A stretch of DNA of 64,000 nt. Origin: Streptomyces sp. NRRL B-1347. GTDB lineage: Bacteria; Actinomycetota; Actinomycetes; Streptomycetales; Streptomycetaceae. Shown here in pieces: positions 46,022-55,911 of the stretch. Numbering within the stretch: the stretch's first letter is position 1; each line of letters starts with the position of its first letter. The DNA lies in NCBI RefSeq assembly GCF_000720325.1, contig NZ_JOJM01000024.1, forward strand, positions 1 through 64,000, written 5' to 3'. A program made the translations under genes and the position numbers. The notes under the pieces were generated by a model, which saw nothing but the letters and a program-made list of their open reading frames with translations, was not told where the DNA came from and did not search any database.

Positions 46022-46231
46022 GCCAGGCCACGCCGGTCGCCCAACCAAAGGCAGGTGATATGTCCATTTGGTCAGCTTGTTGTCCGCTCCTCGGACACCC
46101 ACAAGCTATTGATCAGACGGGTGTACGTACATATTGATGCGATCGGCGTACCTCTCAGGCGCACGCCTCGGGCGCGTGCCGCCGTCGTATGCCAGTCGGC
46201 CGCGCACGACGGCCGCCACCGTCCTGTCAGA

Positions 46232-46287
46232 CCGTACGGAGCCGCTTCAGCCGTACGGAGCCGCTTCAGGCCGTGCGGAGCCGCTTC
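46232..46287. repeat. Three tandem copies at the 3' end of thiE
   Basis: CCGTACGGAGCCGCTTC begins at 46232 and 46251; a third, slightly diverged copy at 46271 is the last codons and stop region of thiE (encoding KRLRT). Period 19-20 bp. The downstream copies would be 3' untranslated. Confidence 0.6.
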
Positions 46288-46928
46288 GCGAAGTCCGCCG
46301 CGGCGGCGCCGGGGTCGTCCGCCTCCGTGATCGCACGGACGACGACCACCCGACGGGCGCCCGCTTCGAGAACTTCATCCAGATTGCCCGCGTCGATGCC
46401 GCCGATCGCGAACCAGGGGCGGTCCGTGCCGAGCCCGGCCGTGTAGCGCACGAGGTCCAGACCAGGAGCGTGCCGGCCCGGCTTCGTGGGCGTCGGCCAG
46501 CAGGGCCCTGTGCAGAAGTAGTCCACGCCCTCCTGGACGGCGGCCGCGGCGGCCTCGTCCTCGGCGTGCGTGGAGCGGCCGACGAGGACGTCCGCGCCGA
46601 GGATCGCGCGGGCCCCGGGCACCGGCAGGTCGCCCTGGCCCAGGTGCAGCACGTCGGAGCCGATGGCGTGCGCGACGTCCGCGCGGTCGTTGACCGCGAG
46701 GAGCTTGCCGTGGCGGCGGCAGGCGTCGGCGAAGACCTGGAGGTGCTCCAGCTCCTCCGCGGCCTCCATGCCCTTGTCGCGCAGCTGCACGATGTCGACG
46801 CCGCCCGCGAGGACGGCGTCCAGGAACTGCGGGAGGTCCCCCTGGCGCTTGCGCGCGTCCACGCACAGATAGAGCCGCGCGTCCGCGAGCCGGGCGCGTG
46901 CGGAGCCGCCCGCCGTGTCGGTGGCCAT
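46266..46928 (-). CDS. thiE: Thiamine phosphate synthase
   Basis: 220-aa TIM-barrel enzyme coupling HMP-pyrophosphate and HET-phosphate to thiamine phosphate. Blocks: [44 protein letters not shown] (pyrophosphate/Mg region), [16 protein letters not shown] and [34 protein letters not shown], and a C-terminal [11 protein letters not shown] phosphate loop. ATG at 46928 after GGGGGGAA. It is on the opposite strand and 2 kb from thiOSG, so not in the riboswitch operon. Confidence 0.94.
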   Translation of the reverse strand: MATDTAGGSARARLADARLYLCVDARKRQGDLPQFLDAVLAGGVDIVQLRDKGMEAAEELEHLQVFADACRRHGKLLAVNDRADVAHAIGSDVLHLGQGDLPVPGARAILGADVLVGRSTHAEDEAAAAAVQEGVDYFCTGPCWPTPTKPGRHAPGLDLVRYTAGLGTDRPWFAIGGIDAGNLDEVLEAGARRVVVVRAITEADDPGAAAADFAKRLRTA

Positions 46929-47003
46929 GGAGCGTTCCCCCCGGATGTCGGTGGCGTACGGGCCGGGCCGTTGCCCGCGCCCGTACGCCAGATGGTGGTC
47001 AGG

Positions 47004-47369
47004 TCAGACGGCGAGCGCCTGCGCGCGGCGCTTCACCTCCGTGCCGCGATTCTCGCTCAGTGCCTGCGCGGGGGTGCCGGGCAGGGTCGGGTCGGGGGTG
47101 AAGAGCCACTCGAGCGCCTCTTCGTCGGAGAAACCGTCGTCCCGCAGGAGCGTCAGCGTTCCGGACAGGCCCTTGACGACTTTGTCGCCGTCGATGAAGG
47201 CCGCCGGCACCTGAAGCGTCCTGTTCTCACCGCGTCGCACGGCGATCAGCTGGCCCTCCTTGACCAGCTGCCGCACGCGCGTCACCTCGATGTCGAGCAT
47301 CTCTGCGATGTCGGGGAGGTGGAGCCAGGCGGGGACGAGAGCATCGGTCTTTGCGTCAATCTCGGTCAC
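47004..47369 (-). CDS. Rv2175c-like DNA-binding protein
   Basis: 121 aa. Helix-turn-helix of the excisionase/Rv2175c type: HLPDIAEMLDIEVTRVRQLVKEGQLIAVRRGENRTLQVPAAFID (about 17-60), followed by a helical C-terminal part with FSDEEALEWLFTPDPTLPGTPAQAL. In Mycobacterium tuberculosis Rv2175c is a DNA-binding substrate of kinase PknL, its neighbour. Here the kinase gene is 4 kb away (51353), with thi genes in between. A Thr/Ser N-terminus (MTEIDAKTDAL) gives possible phosphorylation sites. GTG at 47369. Confidence 0.88.
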   Translation of the reverse strand: MTEIDAKTDALVPAWLHLPDIAEMLDIEVTRVRQLVKEGQLIAVRRGENRTLQVPAAFIDGDKVVKGLSGTLTLLRDDGFSDEEALEWLFTPDPTLPGTPAQALSENRGTEVKRRAQALAV

Positions 47370-47408
47370 GGATCAAGCGTGCCACCTCCGGCCGGGTGCC
47401 GGTAGCGG

Positions 47409-47428
47409 GGGGCCGTGGCTTCGGCCCC
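47409..47428 (-). terminator. Small stem-loop after the FAD oxidoreductase gene
   Basis: GGGGCCG and CGGCCCC, 7-bp stem with loop TGGCTT. Weak. Confidence 0.4.
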
Positions 47429-47475
47429 GGGCCCGTGTGCTCTAGGACACCGCCGCGGTCCGCCGCGCACCGGGC

Positions 47476-48696
47476 CTAGGCGCGGATCGCCTTCTTCAGC
47501 GGAATCGCCGGGTCCGCGACCAGGGCCGGGTCCATCGGGGTGGCGGCGTCGATCAGCTTCCTGGACTGCGCCAGGTCACGGGGGCGGCCCACCGCGAGGA
47601 CGGCCACGAGGGCGCCGTCGCGGAGCCAGCAGACCGTCCAGGACGGGGTCGCGGGGTCGCCGCGCCAGATCAGCTCGTCGGCGGCCGCGTGGTGGCCCGC
47701 GTACTGGACGAAGCGGCCGAACTGCTCGGACCAGAAGTACGGGACCGGGTCGTACGCCTCCGGTGCCTCGCCGACGAGGGCGGCGGCCACCGTGCGCGGA
47801 CCCTGCACGGCGTTGTCCCAGTGGTGGACGAGGAGCCGCTCGCCGTACCGGCCCGAAGGGAAGGACGCGCAGTCGCCGACCGCGTACACGTCGGGCGCGG
47901 AGGTGCGGAGGCGGTCGTCGGCCACGACCTCGTGGTGGACACCGAGCTCGATGCCGGAGCCGGCGAGCCAGGCCGTCGCGGGCCGCGCGCCGATGCCGAC
48001 GACGACGGCGCCCGCGGGCAGCCGGCTGCCGTCGTCGAGGAGGACCGCGCCCGGCTCGACGCGCGCCACGCGCGTGTGGGTGCGCAGTTCGGCGCCCGCC
48101 TCGGCGTACCAGGCCGCCATCGGGGCCGCGACCTCGGCGGGCAGCGCGCCCGCCAGCGGACGCCCGGAGGCCTCCACGACCGTCACCGCGCAGCCCGCGT
48201 CCCGCGCGGCCGTGGCGAACTCCGCGCCGATCCAGCCCGCCCCGACGACCACGACGTCGTGCTGCTCGGCGAGCACGGGCCGCAGCCGCTCGGCGTCGTC
48301 GAGCGTGCGCAGCAGATGGACTCCGGGAACGCCGTCGGAGCCGGGCAGGCGCATCGGTTCGGCACCGGTGGCGAGCACCAGGCTGTCGTATCCGACCGGG
48401 CCCGCCGCCGTGTCCAGCTCGTGGTCCGCGGGGCGGACGCCTGTGACCTCGACGCCGAGGCGCAGCTCGATGCCGAGGGCCTCGAAGTCGATGTCGAAGG
48501 CGGAGCCCTCGGCCTTGCCGAGCAGCACCGCCTTGGACAGCGGCGGCCTGTCGTACGGCTGGTGGGGCTCCGCGCCGATCAAGGTGACCGAGCCGGTGAA
48601 CCCCTGCTCGCGCAGCGCCACGGCCGTCTGCACCCCGGCCATGCCCGCGCCCACGACGACGACCCGCTGTCCCGCCCGCTTCCGCTCTTCGCTCAC
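47476..48696 (-). CDS. FAD-dependent pyridine nucleotide-disulfide oxidoreductase
   Basis: 406 aa, like ferredoxin/rubredoxin reductases of class III dioxygenase or nitrite-reductase systems. First dinucleotide motif VVVVGAGMAGVQTAVALREQG, then PYDRPPLSKAVLLG, NAD motif VVVVGAGWIGAEFATAARDAG near residue 150, and VYAVGDCASFPSG near 270. The C-terminal 80 residues form a reductase C-domain. No catalytic disulfide pair is visible. GTG at 48696 has TACAGT seven bases upstream and no ribosome site. Divergent from thiO. Electron partner not identifiable here. Confidence 0.9.
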   Translation of the reverse strand: MSEERKRAGQRVVVVGAGMAGVQTAVALREQGFTGSVTLIGAEPHQPYDRPPLSKAVLLGKAEGSAFDIDFEALGIELRLGVEVTGVRPADHELDTAAGPVGYDSLVLATGAEPMRLPGSDGVPGVHLLRTLDDAERLRPVLAEQHDVVVVGAGWIGAEFATAARDAGCAVTVVEASGRPLAGALPAEVAAPMAAWYAEAGAELRTHTRVARVEPGAVLLDDGSRLPAGAVVVGIGARPATAWLAGSGIELGVHHEVVADDRLRTSAPDVYAVGDCASFPSGRYGERLLVHHWDNAVQGPRTVAAALVGEAPEAYDPVPYFWSEQFGRFVQYAGHHAAADELIWRGDPATPSWTVCWLRDGALVAVLAVGRPRDLAQSRKLIDAATPMDPALVADPAIPLKKAIRA

Positions 48697-48703
48697 CCGA
48701 TCA

Positions 48704-48709
48704 ACTGTA
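48704..48709 (-). promoter_or_regulatory. Predicted -10 of leaderless oxidoreductase mRNA
   Basis: Minus strand TACAGT (48709-48704), exactly 7 nt before the GTG at 48696. Confidence 0.5.
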
Positions 48710-48740
48710 GGACGGGCCCCGGCGCGTGCACACGACGGGC

Positions 48741-48770
48741 TTACCGGCCCGGCGGGCGACGGGCTAGGGT
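48741..48770 (+). promoter_or_regulatory. Predicted promoter of thiOSG
   Basis: TAGGGT (48765-48770) with TTACCG (48741-48746) 18 bp upstream, placing the start just before the TPP aptamer. Confidence 0.5.
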
Positions 48771-48782
48771 GGCCGGTGCAGA

Positions 48783-48876
48783 GCACTCGCGGGAGCCCGG
48801 ACGACCGGGCTGAGAGGGAGGCTGGGACGGCCTCCGACCGTACGAACCTGATCCGGGTCATGCCGGCGAAGGGAGG
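48783..48876 (+). promoter_or_regulatory. TPP riboswitch (THI element)
   Basis: The TPP aptamer signatures are present: CTGAGAGG near 48810 (pyrimidine-sensing arm), and ACCG.ACGAACCTGATCCGGGTCATGCCGGCGAAGGGAG ending at about 48875, split here by position to 48837-48875. The GAAGGGAGG at the 3' end is also the ribosome site of thiO, so translation control on TPP binding is expected. No separate terminator hairpin is obvious. Confidence 0.93.
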
Positions 48877-48888
48877 GGCTGGACGCCC

Positions 48889-50240
48889 ATGCGTTCCCGT
48901 ACGAATCCACCGAACGCGTCCGTTTCCCGTACGTCACCTTCTCGTACGTCATCTTCTTGTTCGTCACCGCCGACGTCACCATCACAGTCGCCGCCGACGT
49001 CACCATCACAGTCGACGTCGCCGTCGACGTCGCCTTCTCGTACGTCACCACCGCCGTCGCCACCGACCGGCCGCACGGCGGACGTCGTGGTCGTCGGCGG
49101 TGGCGTCATCGGTCTCGTCACGGCCTGGCGGGCCGCGCGGCGCGGCCTGTCCGTCACGGTCGTCGACCCCGAGCCCGGCGGCGGCGCCGCGCAGGTCGCG
49201 GCGGGCATGCTGGCCGCCGTCACCGAGCTGCACCACGGCGAACAGACGCTGCTCGGCCTGAACCTGGCCTCCGCCCGGCGCTATCCGGACTTCGCCGCCG
49301 AGCTGACGGAGGCGTCCGGCGAGGACATCGGCTACCGCGCGTGCGGCACGCTGGCCGTCGCGCTCGACGCCGACGACCGTGCCCACCTGCGCGAACTGCA
49401 CCTCCTCCAGCAGCAGTCGGGCCTGCGGTCGGAGTGGCTGAGCGGCCGCGAGTGCCGCCGCCTCGAACCGATGCTCGCCCCCGGGGTGCGCGGCGGCCTC
49501 CGCGTCGACGGCGACCACCAGGTCGACCCGCGCAGGCTCACCGCGGCCCTCCTCGTGGCGTGCGAGCGGGCCGGAGTGGCCTTCACGCGCGCGTGGGCAC
49601 GGGAACTCGTCGTCGTACGGGACCGCGCCACCGGTGTCGTCCTCGCCGACGGCACCACGCTCGCCGCCGGGCAGACCGTCCTCGCCGCGGGCAGCCTCAG
49701 CGGGCGCCTCACCGGTGTCCCGGACCACGTGCTGCCGCCGGTGCGGCCGGTGAAGGGCCAGGTCCTGCGGCTCACCGTGCCGAAGCGGTACGCGCCGTTC
49801 CTGAGCCGCACCGTGCGCGCCGTCGTCCGCGGCAGCCACGTCTACCTGGTGCCGCGGCTGAGCGGCGAGCTCGTCGTGGGCGCGACGAGCGAGGAGCTCG
49901 GCTGGGACACCACGGTCACCGCGGGCGGCGTGTACGAGCTGCTGCGCGACGCCCACGAGCTGGTCCCGGGCATCACGGAGCTGCCGCTCGTCGAGACCCG
50001 GGCCGGGCTGCGGCCGGGTTCGCCCGACAACGCGCCGCTGCTCGGGCCCACCGCCCTGCCCGGCCTGCACCTGGCCACCGGCCACTACCGCAACGGCGTG
50101 CTCCTGGCCCCCGTCACGGGCGACGTCATGGCGCACGTCCTGACCACCGGCGAACTGCCGCAGGAGGCCCGGCCGTTCACGCCGCGGCGCTTCGCCGCGG
50201 CCGTTCACGCCACCTCCCAGCACCTCTCGGAGCTGCCCGT

Positions 50241-50244
<4 letters not shown>
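48889..50244 (+). CDS. thiO: Glycine oxidase ThiO with long Ser/Pro/Thr N-terminal tail
   Basis: 451-aa FAD enzyme making dehydroglycine for thiazole synthesis. The Rossmann motif VVVVGGGVIGLVTAWRAARRG starts only at residue about 66; residues 8-62 are a Ser/Pro/Thr tract with tandem SPPTSPSQ units encoded by two exact 24-bp repeats. Other ThiO proteins begin at the Rossmann motif, so the tail is unusual and likely disordered. Motifs near the C-terminus (RAGLRPGSPDNAPLLGPT, HLATGHYRNGVLLAP) fit D-amino-acid/glycine oxidases. ATG at 48889 uses the riboswitch ribosome site. Confidence 0.9.
48967..49014 (+). repeat. Two exact tandem 24-bp repeats in thiO
   Basis: The unit CCGCCGACGTCACCATCACA plus GTCG occurs at 48967-48990 and 48991-49014; partly degenerate GACGTC units follow to 49035. 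It encodes PPTSPSQS twice. Confidence 0.8.
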
Positions 50245-51261
<1,017 letters not shown>

Positions 51262-51339
51262 GCCGTGGGCTCGGTCACAGGTCCGCTGCAGTCTGCCCCG
51301 GGCGGGGCCCGGGGCGGTCCGGGCGTCAGTGGCGGCTCG

Positions 51340-51345
51340 TAGACT
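51340..51345 (+). promoter_or_regulatory. Predicted -10 of leaderless kinase mRNA
   Basis: TAGACT is 7 nt before the GTG at 51353; no Shine-Dalgarno. Confidence 0.5.
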
Positions 51346-51352
51346 CCCCTGC

Positions 51353-53356
51353 GTGGACACGACCCTTAAGGACCCCCTCGTCGGGCAGGTGCTCGACGGG
51401 CGGTATCGCGTGGACGGGCGGATCGCGGTCGGCGGGATGGCCACGGTCTACCGGGCCGTGGACACCCGCCTGGACCGCGTGCTCGCGCTCAAGGTGATGC
51501 ACCCGACGCTGGCCGCCGACGCGTCGTTCGTCGAGCGCTTCATCCGGGAGGCCAAGTCGGTCGCCCGCCTCGCCCACCCGAACGTGGTCGGGGTCTTCGA
51601 CCAGGGCACCGACGGCCCGTACGTGTACCTGGCGATGGAGTACATCGCGGGCTGCACCCTGCGCGACGTGCTCCGCGAGCGCGGCGCCCTGCGGCCGCGG
51701 GCCGCCCTCGACATCCTGGAGCCGGTCCTCGCCGCCCTCGGCGCCGCGCACCGCGCCGGGTTCGTGCACCGCGACATGAAGCCGGAGAACGTCCTCATAG
51801 GGGACGACGGCCGCGTGAAGGTCGCCGACTTCGGCCTGGTCCGCGCGGTGGACTCGGTGACGAACACCACGGGCACCGTCCTCGGCACGGTGTCGTACCT
51901 GGCCCCCGAGCAGATCGAGCACGGCACCGCGGACACCCGCGTGGACGTGTACGCGTCCGGGGTCGTCCTGTACGAGATGCTGACCGGCGCCAAGCCGCAC
52001 TCCGGCGACTCCGCCGCACAGGTCCTGTTCCAGCACCTGAACGAGGACGTGCCCCCGCCGTCCGCGGCCGTGCCGGGCCTCGCCTACGAACTGGACGAGC
52101 TGGTCGCGACGGCCACCGCCCGCAACCCCGACCTCCGCCCGTACGACGCGGTGGCCCTGCTCGCGCAGCTGCGCGAGGCCCGCTTCGCGCTCACCGACGA
52201 GCAGTTGGACACGGTGCCGCCGCTGGCCCGCTCCGCGGAGCACGACGCCTCCGAGGACCGTACGAGCGTCATCCCGCGCGCGGTGGGCGCGGTGCAGCTG
52301 CCGCTGCCCGCCACCCGGGACGTCGGGAACCCGGGCCAGGTCGGGCAGAACGGGCAGGACGGGCTGAACCGGACCAGCGTCCTGCGCACCCCGCCGCCCC
52401 CGCCGCGCCCCGCCGGGGCACCGGCCGCCCGCCCCGCCTCCGTCAAGGAGCGCATCCGGCAGCGGCTGCTCGCCCGGCGCGGGATAACCGTGGCGATAGC
52501 GGCCGTCCTGCTCGTCCTGGGCGTCGGCGCGGGCGTCTGGTACATCAACTCCGGCCAGTTCACGACGGTCCCCGCGGTGCTCGCCAAGACCGAGAAGGAG
52601 GCCCGCGCGCGGCTCGACGACGTCGGGCTCGACGTGCGCAAGGTCCAGGGCAAGTACAGCGACACCGACAAGCGCGGCACGGTCATCGCCACCGACCCCG
52701 ACGTGGGCGACCGCATCCGGCAGAACGGCAAGGTGACCCTGACCGTCTCACTGGGCCCGCAGACCGTGAAGGTCCCCGACCTGGAGGGCACGCCGCTCTC
52801 CGAGGCGAAGGACAAGCTGGACGACGCCGGGCTCGGCGCCGGAATGGTCACCAAGACCTTCAGCGAGGACGTGGCCAGGGGCTCCGTGATCAGCGCCGAC
52901 CCGAAGCCCGGCACGGTCCGCAGGACGGGCACCGCCGTCGCCCTCCTGGTGAGCAAGGGCAGCCCCATCGACGTGCCGGACGTCACCGGCGACTCGGAGA
53001 GCGACGCGCGCGAGGAGCTCGAAGAGGCGGGCCTCAAGGTGAAGATCGAGCCGAAGCGGGTCTTCTCCGACGAGGACAAGGGAACCGTGGCCGAGCAGTC
53101 CCCCGAGGAGGGCAAGCGGCTCGCCGGGGGCGACACGGTGACGCTGACGCTGTCCAAGGGCCCGGAGATGATCGAGGTCCCCGACGTCGAGGGGATGAAG
53201 GTCGACGAGGCCGAGGACACGCTGAAGGCCGCGGGGTTCGACGTCGAGAAGGACCGGGGCCTGCTCGGGCTCTTCGGCGACACGGTCAAGGACCAGTCGG
53301 TGGACCCGGGCGACACCGCCCCCAAGGGGTCGACCGTCACGATCACGATTCGCTGA
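51353..53356 (+). CDS. PASTA-domain Ser/Thr protein kinase
   Basis: 667 aa. Kinase domain with Lys47 (VLALKVM), HRD at 139-141 (FVHRDMKPENVLI), DFG at 159-161 (VADFGLVRAV) and APEQ near 184. A Pro-rich juxtamembrane linker, one helix near 380-400 and four PASTA repeats (each about 65 aa, e.g. VPDLEGTPLSEAKDKL) follow. PASTA repeats bind muropeptide or lipid II in homologues such as PknB, so a cell wall-sensing role is likely. It lies near aroG and an Rv2175c-like gene, as PknL does in M. tuberculosis, but PknL lacks PASTA, so the match is to position, not domain make-up. Confidence 0.93.
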   Translation: MDTTLKDPLVGQVLDGRYRVDGRIAVGGMATVYRAVDTRLDRVLALKVMHPTLAADASFVERFIREAKSVARLAHPNVVGVFDQGTDGPYVYLAMEYIAGCTLRDVLRERGALRPRAALDILEPVLAALGAAHRAGFVHRDMKPENVLIGDDGRVKVADFGLVRAVDSVTNTTGTVLGTVSYLAPEQIEHGTADTRVDVYASGVVLYEMLTGAKPHSGDSAAQVLFQHLNEDVPPPSAAVPGLAYELDELVATATARNPDLRPYDAVALLAQLREARFALTDEQLDTVPPLARSAEHDASEDRTSVIPRAVGAVQLPLPATRDVGNPGQVGQNGQDGLNRTSVLRTPPPPPRPAGAPAARPASVKERIRQRLLARRGITVAIAAVLLVLGVGAGVWYINSGQFTTVPAVLAKTEKEARARLDDVGLDVRKVQGKYSDTDKRGTVIATDPDVGDRIRQNGKVTLTVSLGPQTVKVPDLEGTPLSEAKDKLDDAGLGAGMVTKTFSEDVARGSVISADPKPGTVRRTGTAVALLVSKGSPIDVPDVTGDSESDAREELEEAGLKVKIEPKRVFSDEDKGTVAEQSPEEGKRLAGGDTVTLTLSKGPEMIEVPDVEGMKVDEAEDTLKAAGFDVEKDRGLLGLFGDTVKDQSVDPGDTAPKGSTVTITIR

Positions 53357-53364
53357 GCGGGTGG

Positions 53365-53390
53365 CCCTCGCGGGGGCGCCCCCGCGAGGG
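53365..53390 (+). terminator. 26-bp perfect palindrome after the kinase gene
   Basis: CCCTCGCGGGGGC and its exact complement GCCCCCGCGAGGG are adjacent, 9 bp past the stop. A hairpin with a tight loop, probable terminator. Confidence 0.75.
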
Positions 53391-53422
53391 ACCAGTCCCC
53401 GCGGCATGCCACCCTGGATCCA

Positions 53423-54286
53423 ATGAGCAGCAAGAAGTCCCTCATCGGCAGCCACGTCCCCGTCGCCGGCGGCCTCGCCCGCATCGGCCTCGCCTACGCC
53501 CGCGACCTCGCGGCGGAGACCGTCCAGGTCTTCGTCGCCAACCCGCGCGGCTGGGCGACGCCCCCCGGCAACCCCGAGCAGGACGAGGCGTTCCGCGCGG
53601 CCTGCGCCGCCGAGGGGATCCCGGCGTACGTCCACGCCCCGTACCTCATCAACTTCGGCTCGCACACCGAGGCCACGGTCGAGAAGTCCGTGGAGTCGCT
53701 GCGGCACTCGCTGCGCCGCGGGCGCGAGATCGGCGCGCTCGGCGTGGTCGTGCACACCGGCTCGGCCACCGGCGGCCGCCACCGCGACGTGGCGCTGCGC
53801 CAGGTGCGCGAGCACATGCTGCCGCTGCTCGACGAGCTGACGCACGACGACGACCCGTTCCTGCTCCTGGAGTCGACCGCGGGCCAGGGCGCGTCGCTGT
53901 GCTCCCGCACCTGGGACTTCGGCCCGTACTTCGAGGCCCTGGACGCCCATCCGAAGCTCGGCGTCTGCCTGGACACCTGCCACATCTTCGCGGCCGGGCA
54001 CGACCTGGCCGGCCCCGGTGGCGTGAAGCAGACGCTCGACCTGCTCGTCGACACCGTCGGCGAGGGCCGTCTGAAGCTGGTGCACGCCAACGACTCCAAG
54101 GACGTCGTCGGCGCGCACAAGGACCGGCACGAGAACATCGGCACCGGCCACATCGGCGCCGAGGCGTTCCGCGAGCTGATGGCCCACCCGGCCACGGACG
54201 GCGTCCCGCTGGTCATCGAGACGCCCGGCGGCAAGGAGGGGCACGCGGCGGACGTGGCCCGCCTCAAGGAGCTCCGCGACTCCTGA
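53423..54286 (+). CDS. nfo: Deoxyribonuclease IV (AP endonuclease)
   Basis: 287-aa trinuclear-zinc TIM-barrel enzyme cleaving 5' to abasic sites in base excision repair. Metal-ligand blocks: VVHTGSATGG, LLLESTAGQG, LGVCLDTCHIFAAGHD (His/Asp ligands) and KLVHANDSKDVVGAHKDRHENIGTGHIG (His/Glu). ATG at 53423 has no Shine-Dalgarno; CACCCT lies 7 nt upstream, a relaxed leaderless match. Single-gene unit. Confidence 0.95.
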   Translation: MSSKKSLIGSHVPVAGGLARIGLAYARDLAAETVQVFVANPRGWATPPGNPEQDEAFRAACAAEGIPAYVHAPYLINFGSHTEATVEKSVESLRHSLRRGREIGALGVVVHTGSATGGRHRDVALRQVREHMLPLLDELTHDDDPFLLLESTAGQGASLCSRTWDFGPYFEALDAHPKLGVCLDTCHIFAAGHDLAGPGGVKQTLDLLVDTVGEGRLKLVHANDSKDVVGAHKDRHENIGTGHIGAEAFRELMAHPATDGVPLVIETPGGKEGHAADVARLKELRDS

Positions 54287-54318
54287 CCCCGGACCTCGGA
54301 CCCCGGACCCCGCCGGGA

Positions 54319-54951
54319 TCAGAGCTCGGGGCCGTCCCCGGGCTCTTCCTGGTACGAGTAGCGCTGCTCGCGCCAGGGGTCGCCGATGTTGTGGTAGCCG
54401 CGCTCCTCCCAGAAGCCGCGGCGGTCAGCGGTCATGTACTCGATGCCGCGGACCCACTTGGGGCCCTTCCAGGCGTACAGGTGCGGCACCACGAGCCGGA
54501 GCGGGAAACCGTGCTCGGCGGTGAGCAGCTCGCCGCCCTTGTGCGTGGCGAAAATCGTGCGGTCGCTGAGGAAGTCCGCCAGGCGCAGGTTCGAGCTGAA
54601 GCCGTACTCGGCCCAGACCATCACATGGGTCGCGTTCGGCGCGGGCGGCGCGAGGGCGGTCAGATCGCGGGCGAGCACACCGCCCCACTCGGCGCCGAGC
54701 ATGCTGAACTTCGTGACGCAGTGCAGGTCCGCGACCACCGTCGCGTACGGAAGGGCCGAGAACTCCTCGTGCGTCCAGGCGTGCTTCTCACCGTCGGCGG
54801 TGGCGCCGAAGACCCTGAAGTCCCAGCGCTCCGGGCGGAACTTGGGAACCGGGCCGTAGTGCGTGACCGGCCAGCCGCGCTGCAGTCGCTGCCCCGGCGG
54901 AAGGTCCGGCTCCACTACGTCTCGAGATGTGCGACCCACCGGCTGACCCAT
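54319..54951 (-). CDS. Sulfite-oxidase-like molybdopterin-dependent oxidoreductase
   Basis: 210-aa Oxidored_molyb (SUOX-fold) domain alone. The molybdenum-ligating Cys is in VADLHCVTKFSML near residue 75; HGFPLRLVVPHLYAWKGPKWVRGIEYM is the cofactor-binding C-terminal block. No Tat or Sec signal is visible, so it is likely cytosolic, unlike MsrP (YedY). Substrate unknown. ATG at 54951; CAGGAT six bases upstream is a relaxed leaderless -10. Confidence 0.88.
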   Translation of the reverse strand: MGQPVGRTSRDVVEPDLPPGQRLQRGWPVTHYGPVPKFRPERWDFRVFGATADGEKHAWTHEEFSALPYATVVADLHCVTKFSMLGAEWGGVLARDLTALAPPAPNATHVMVWAEYGFSSNLRLADFLSDRTIFATHKGGELLTAEHGFPLRLVVPHLYAWKGPKWVRGIEYMTADRRGFWEERGYHNIGDPWREQRYSYQEEPGDGPEL

Positions 54952-55106
54952 GGCTCCATCCTGACAGACCGGAAGCAGTGGACGTGACCAGGTATACGCG
55001 GATTCGGGCAACTCCTACTAAGCGTGCACTTACTGGACGTCTCTCGGACGCCAGTGCAAGGATGCGCGCTACCTGCCAGTCCCCCCGCTTGGAAGGAGCC
55101 TCTGCG

Positions 55107-55586
55107 ATGCAGGGCGACCCCGAGGTCATCGAATTCCTCAACGAGCAGCTGACCGCCGAGCTCACCGCGATCAACCAGTACTTCCTGCACGCCAAGATGC
55201 AGGAGAACAACGGCTGGACGAAGCTCGCCAAGTTCACCCGGTCCGAGTCGATCGACGAGATGAAGCACGCCGAGGTGCTCACCGACCGGATCCTGTTCCT
55301 CGACGGCCTGCCCAACTACCAGCGGCTGTTCCACGTACGCATCGGCCAGTCCGTCACCGAGATGTTCCAGGCGGACCGCCAGATCGAGGTGGAGGCGATC
55401 GACCGCCTCAAGCGCGGGATCGAGGTGATGCGCGCCAAGGGCGACATCACGTCCGCGAACATCTTCGAGTCGATCCTCGAGGACGAGGAGCACCACATCG
55501 ACTATCTCGACACCCAGCTGGAGCTGGTCGAGAAGCTCGGCGAGGCGCTGTACATCGCGCAGCTCATCGAGCAGCCGGAGAGCTAG
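55107..55586 (+). CDS. bfr: Bacterioferritin
   Basis: 159-aa iron-storage four-helix protein, a 24-mer with haem. Ferroxidase ligands are in canonical positions: Glu18, Glu51, His54, Glu94, Glu127, His130; Met52 is the haem ligand. ATG at 55107 with GGAAGGAG. Its stop overlaps the convergent bfd stop by four bases (CTAG shared), so their transcripts must overlap. No iron box is visible on its own promoter. Confidence 0.96.
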   Translation: MQGDPEVIEFLNEQLTAELTAINQYFLHAKMQENNGWTKLAKFTRSESIDEMKHAEVLTDRILFLDGLPNYQRLFHVRIGQSVTEMFQADRQIEVEAIDRLKRGIEVMRAKGDITSANIFESILEDEEHHIDYLDTQLELVEKLGEALYIAQLIEQPES

Positions 55587-55807
55587 GCGGCCTCGTCCAG
55601 GTCGAAGAGCACCGGCTCTCCCTGGTCCACGAGCTCACGGCGCGGGCACGCGCCCCGGCCGAGCAGCGCCTGGATGCGTCGTACGCACGAACCACAGTCC
55701 GTGCCCGCCTTGCAGGCCGACGCTATCTGGCGGGGGGTACAGGCGCCGTCCGCCGCGTGCTTCTTCACCTGCGCCTCGGTGACCCCGAAGCAGTTGCAGA
55801 CGTACAC
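55583..55807 (-). CDS. bfd: Bacterioferritin-associated ferredoxin (Bfd)
   Basis: 74-aa [2Fe-2S] protein that supplies electrons to release iron from bacterioferritin. Cluster ligands C-x-C (VCNCFG) and C-x2-C (TDCGSC) are present. GTG at 55807 has CGGGAGG eight bases upstream; an ATG at 55834 gives a nine-residue-longer form. An iron box 53 bp upstream predicts repression when iron is plentiful. Confidence 0.9.
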   Translation of the reverse strand: MYVCNCFGVTEAQVKKHAADGACTPRQIASACKAGTDCGSCVRRIQALLGRGACPRRELVDQGEPVLFDLDEAA

Positions 55808-55859
55808 GCGGTTCACCTCCCGGTCAGGACTCATCGGTAACGCCGTCCCGATTGATCGG

Positions 55860-55878
55860 TGAGGCTAACCTAACCTTA
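55860..55878 (-). promoter_or_regulatory. DtxR/IdeR/DmdR-type iron box
   Basis: On the minus strand the 19 bases match the IdeR/DmdR consensus TTAGGTTAGGCTAACCTAA at 15 positions. It lies just upstream of bfd, so iron-loaded DmdR should repress bfd. Confidence 0.8.
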
Positions 55879-55911
55879 CCCGCGACATCGGGCACACAAA
55901 AGCCCCGGATA

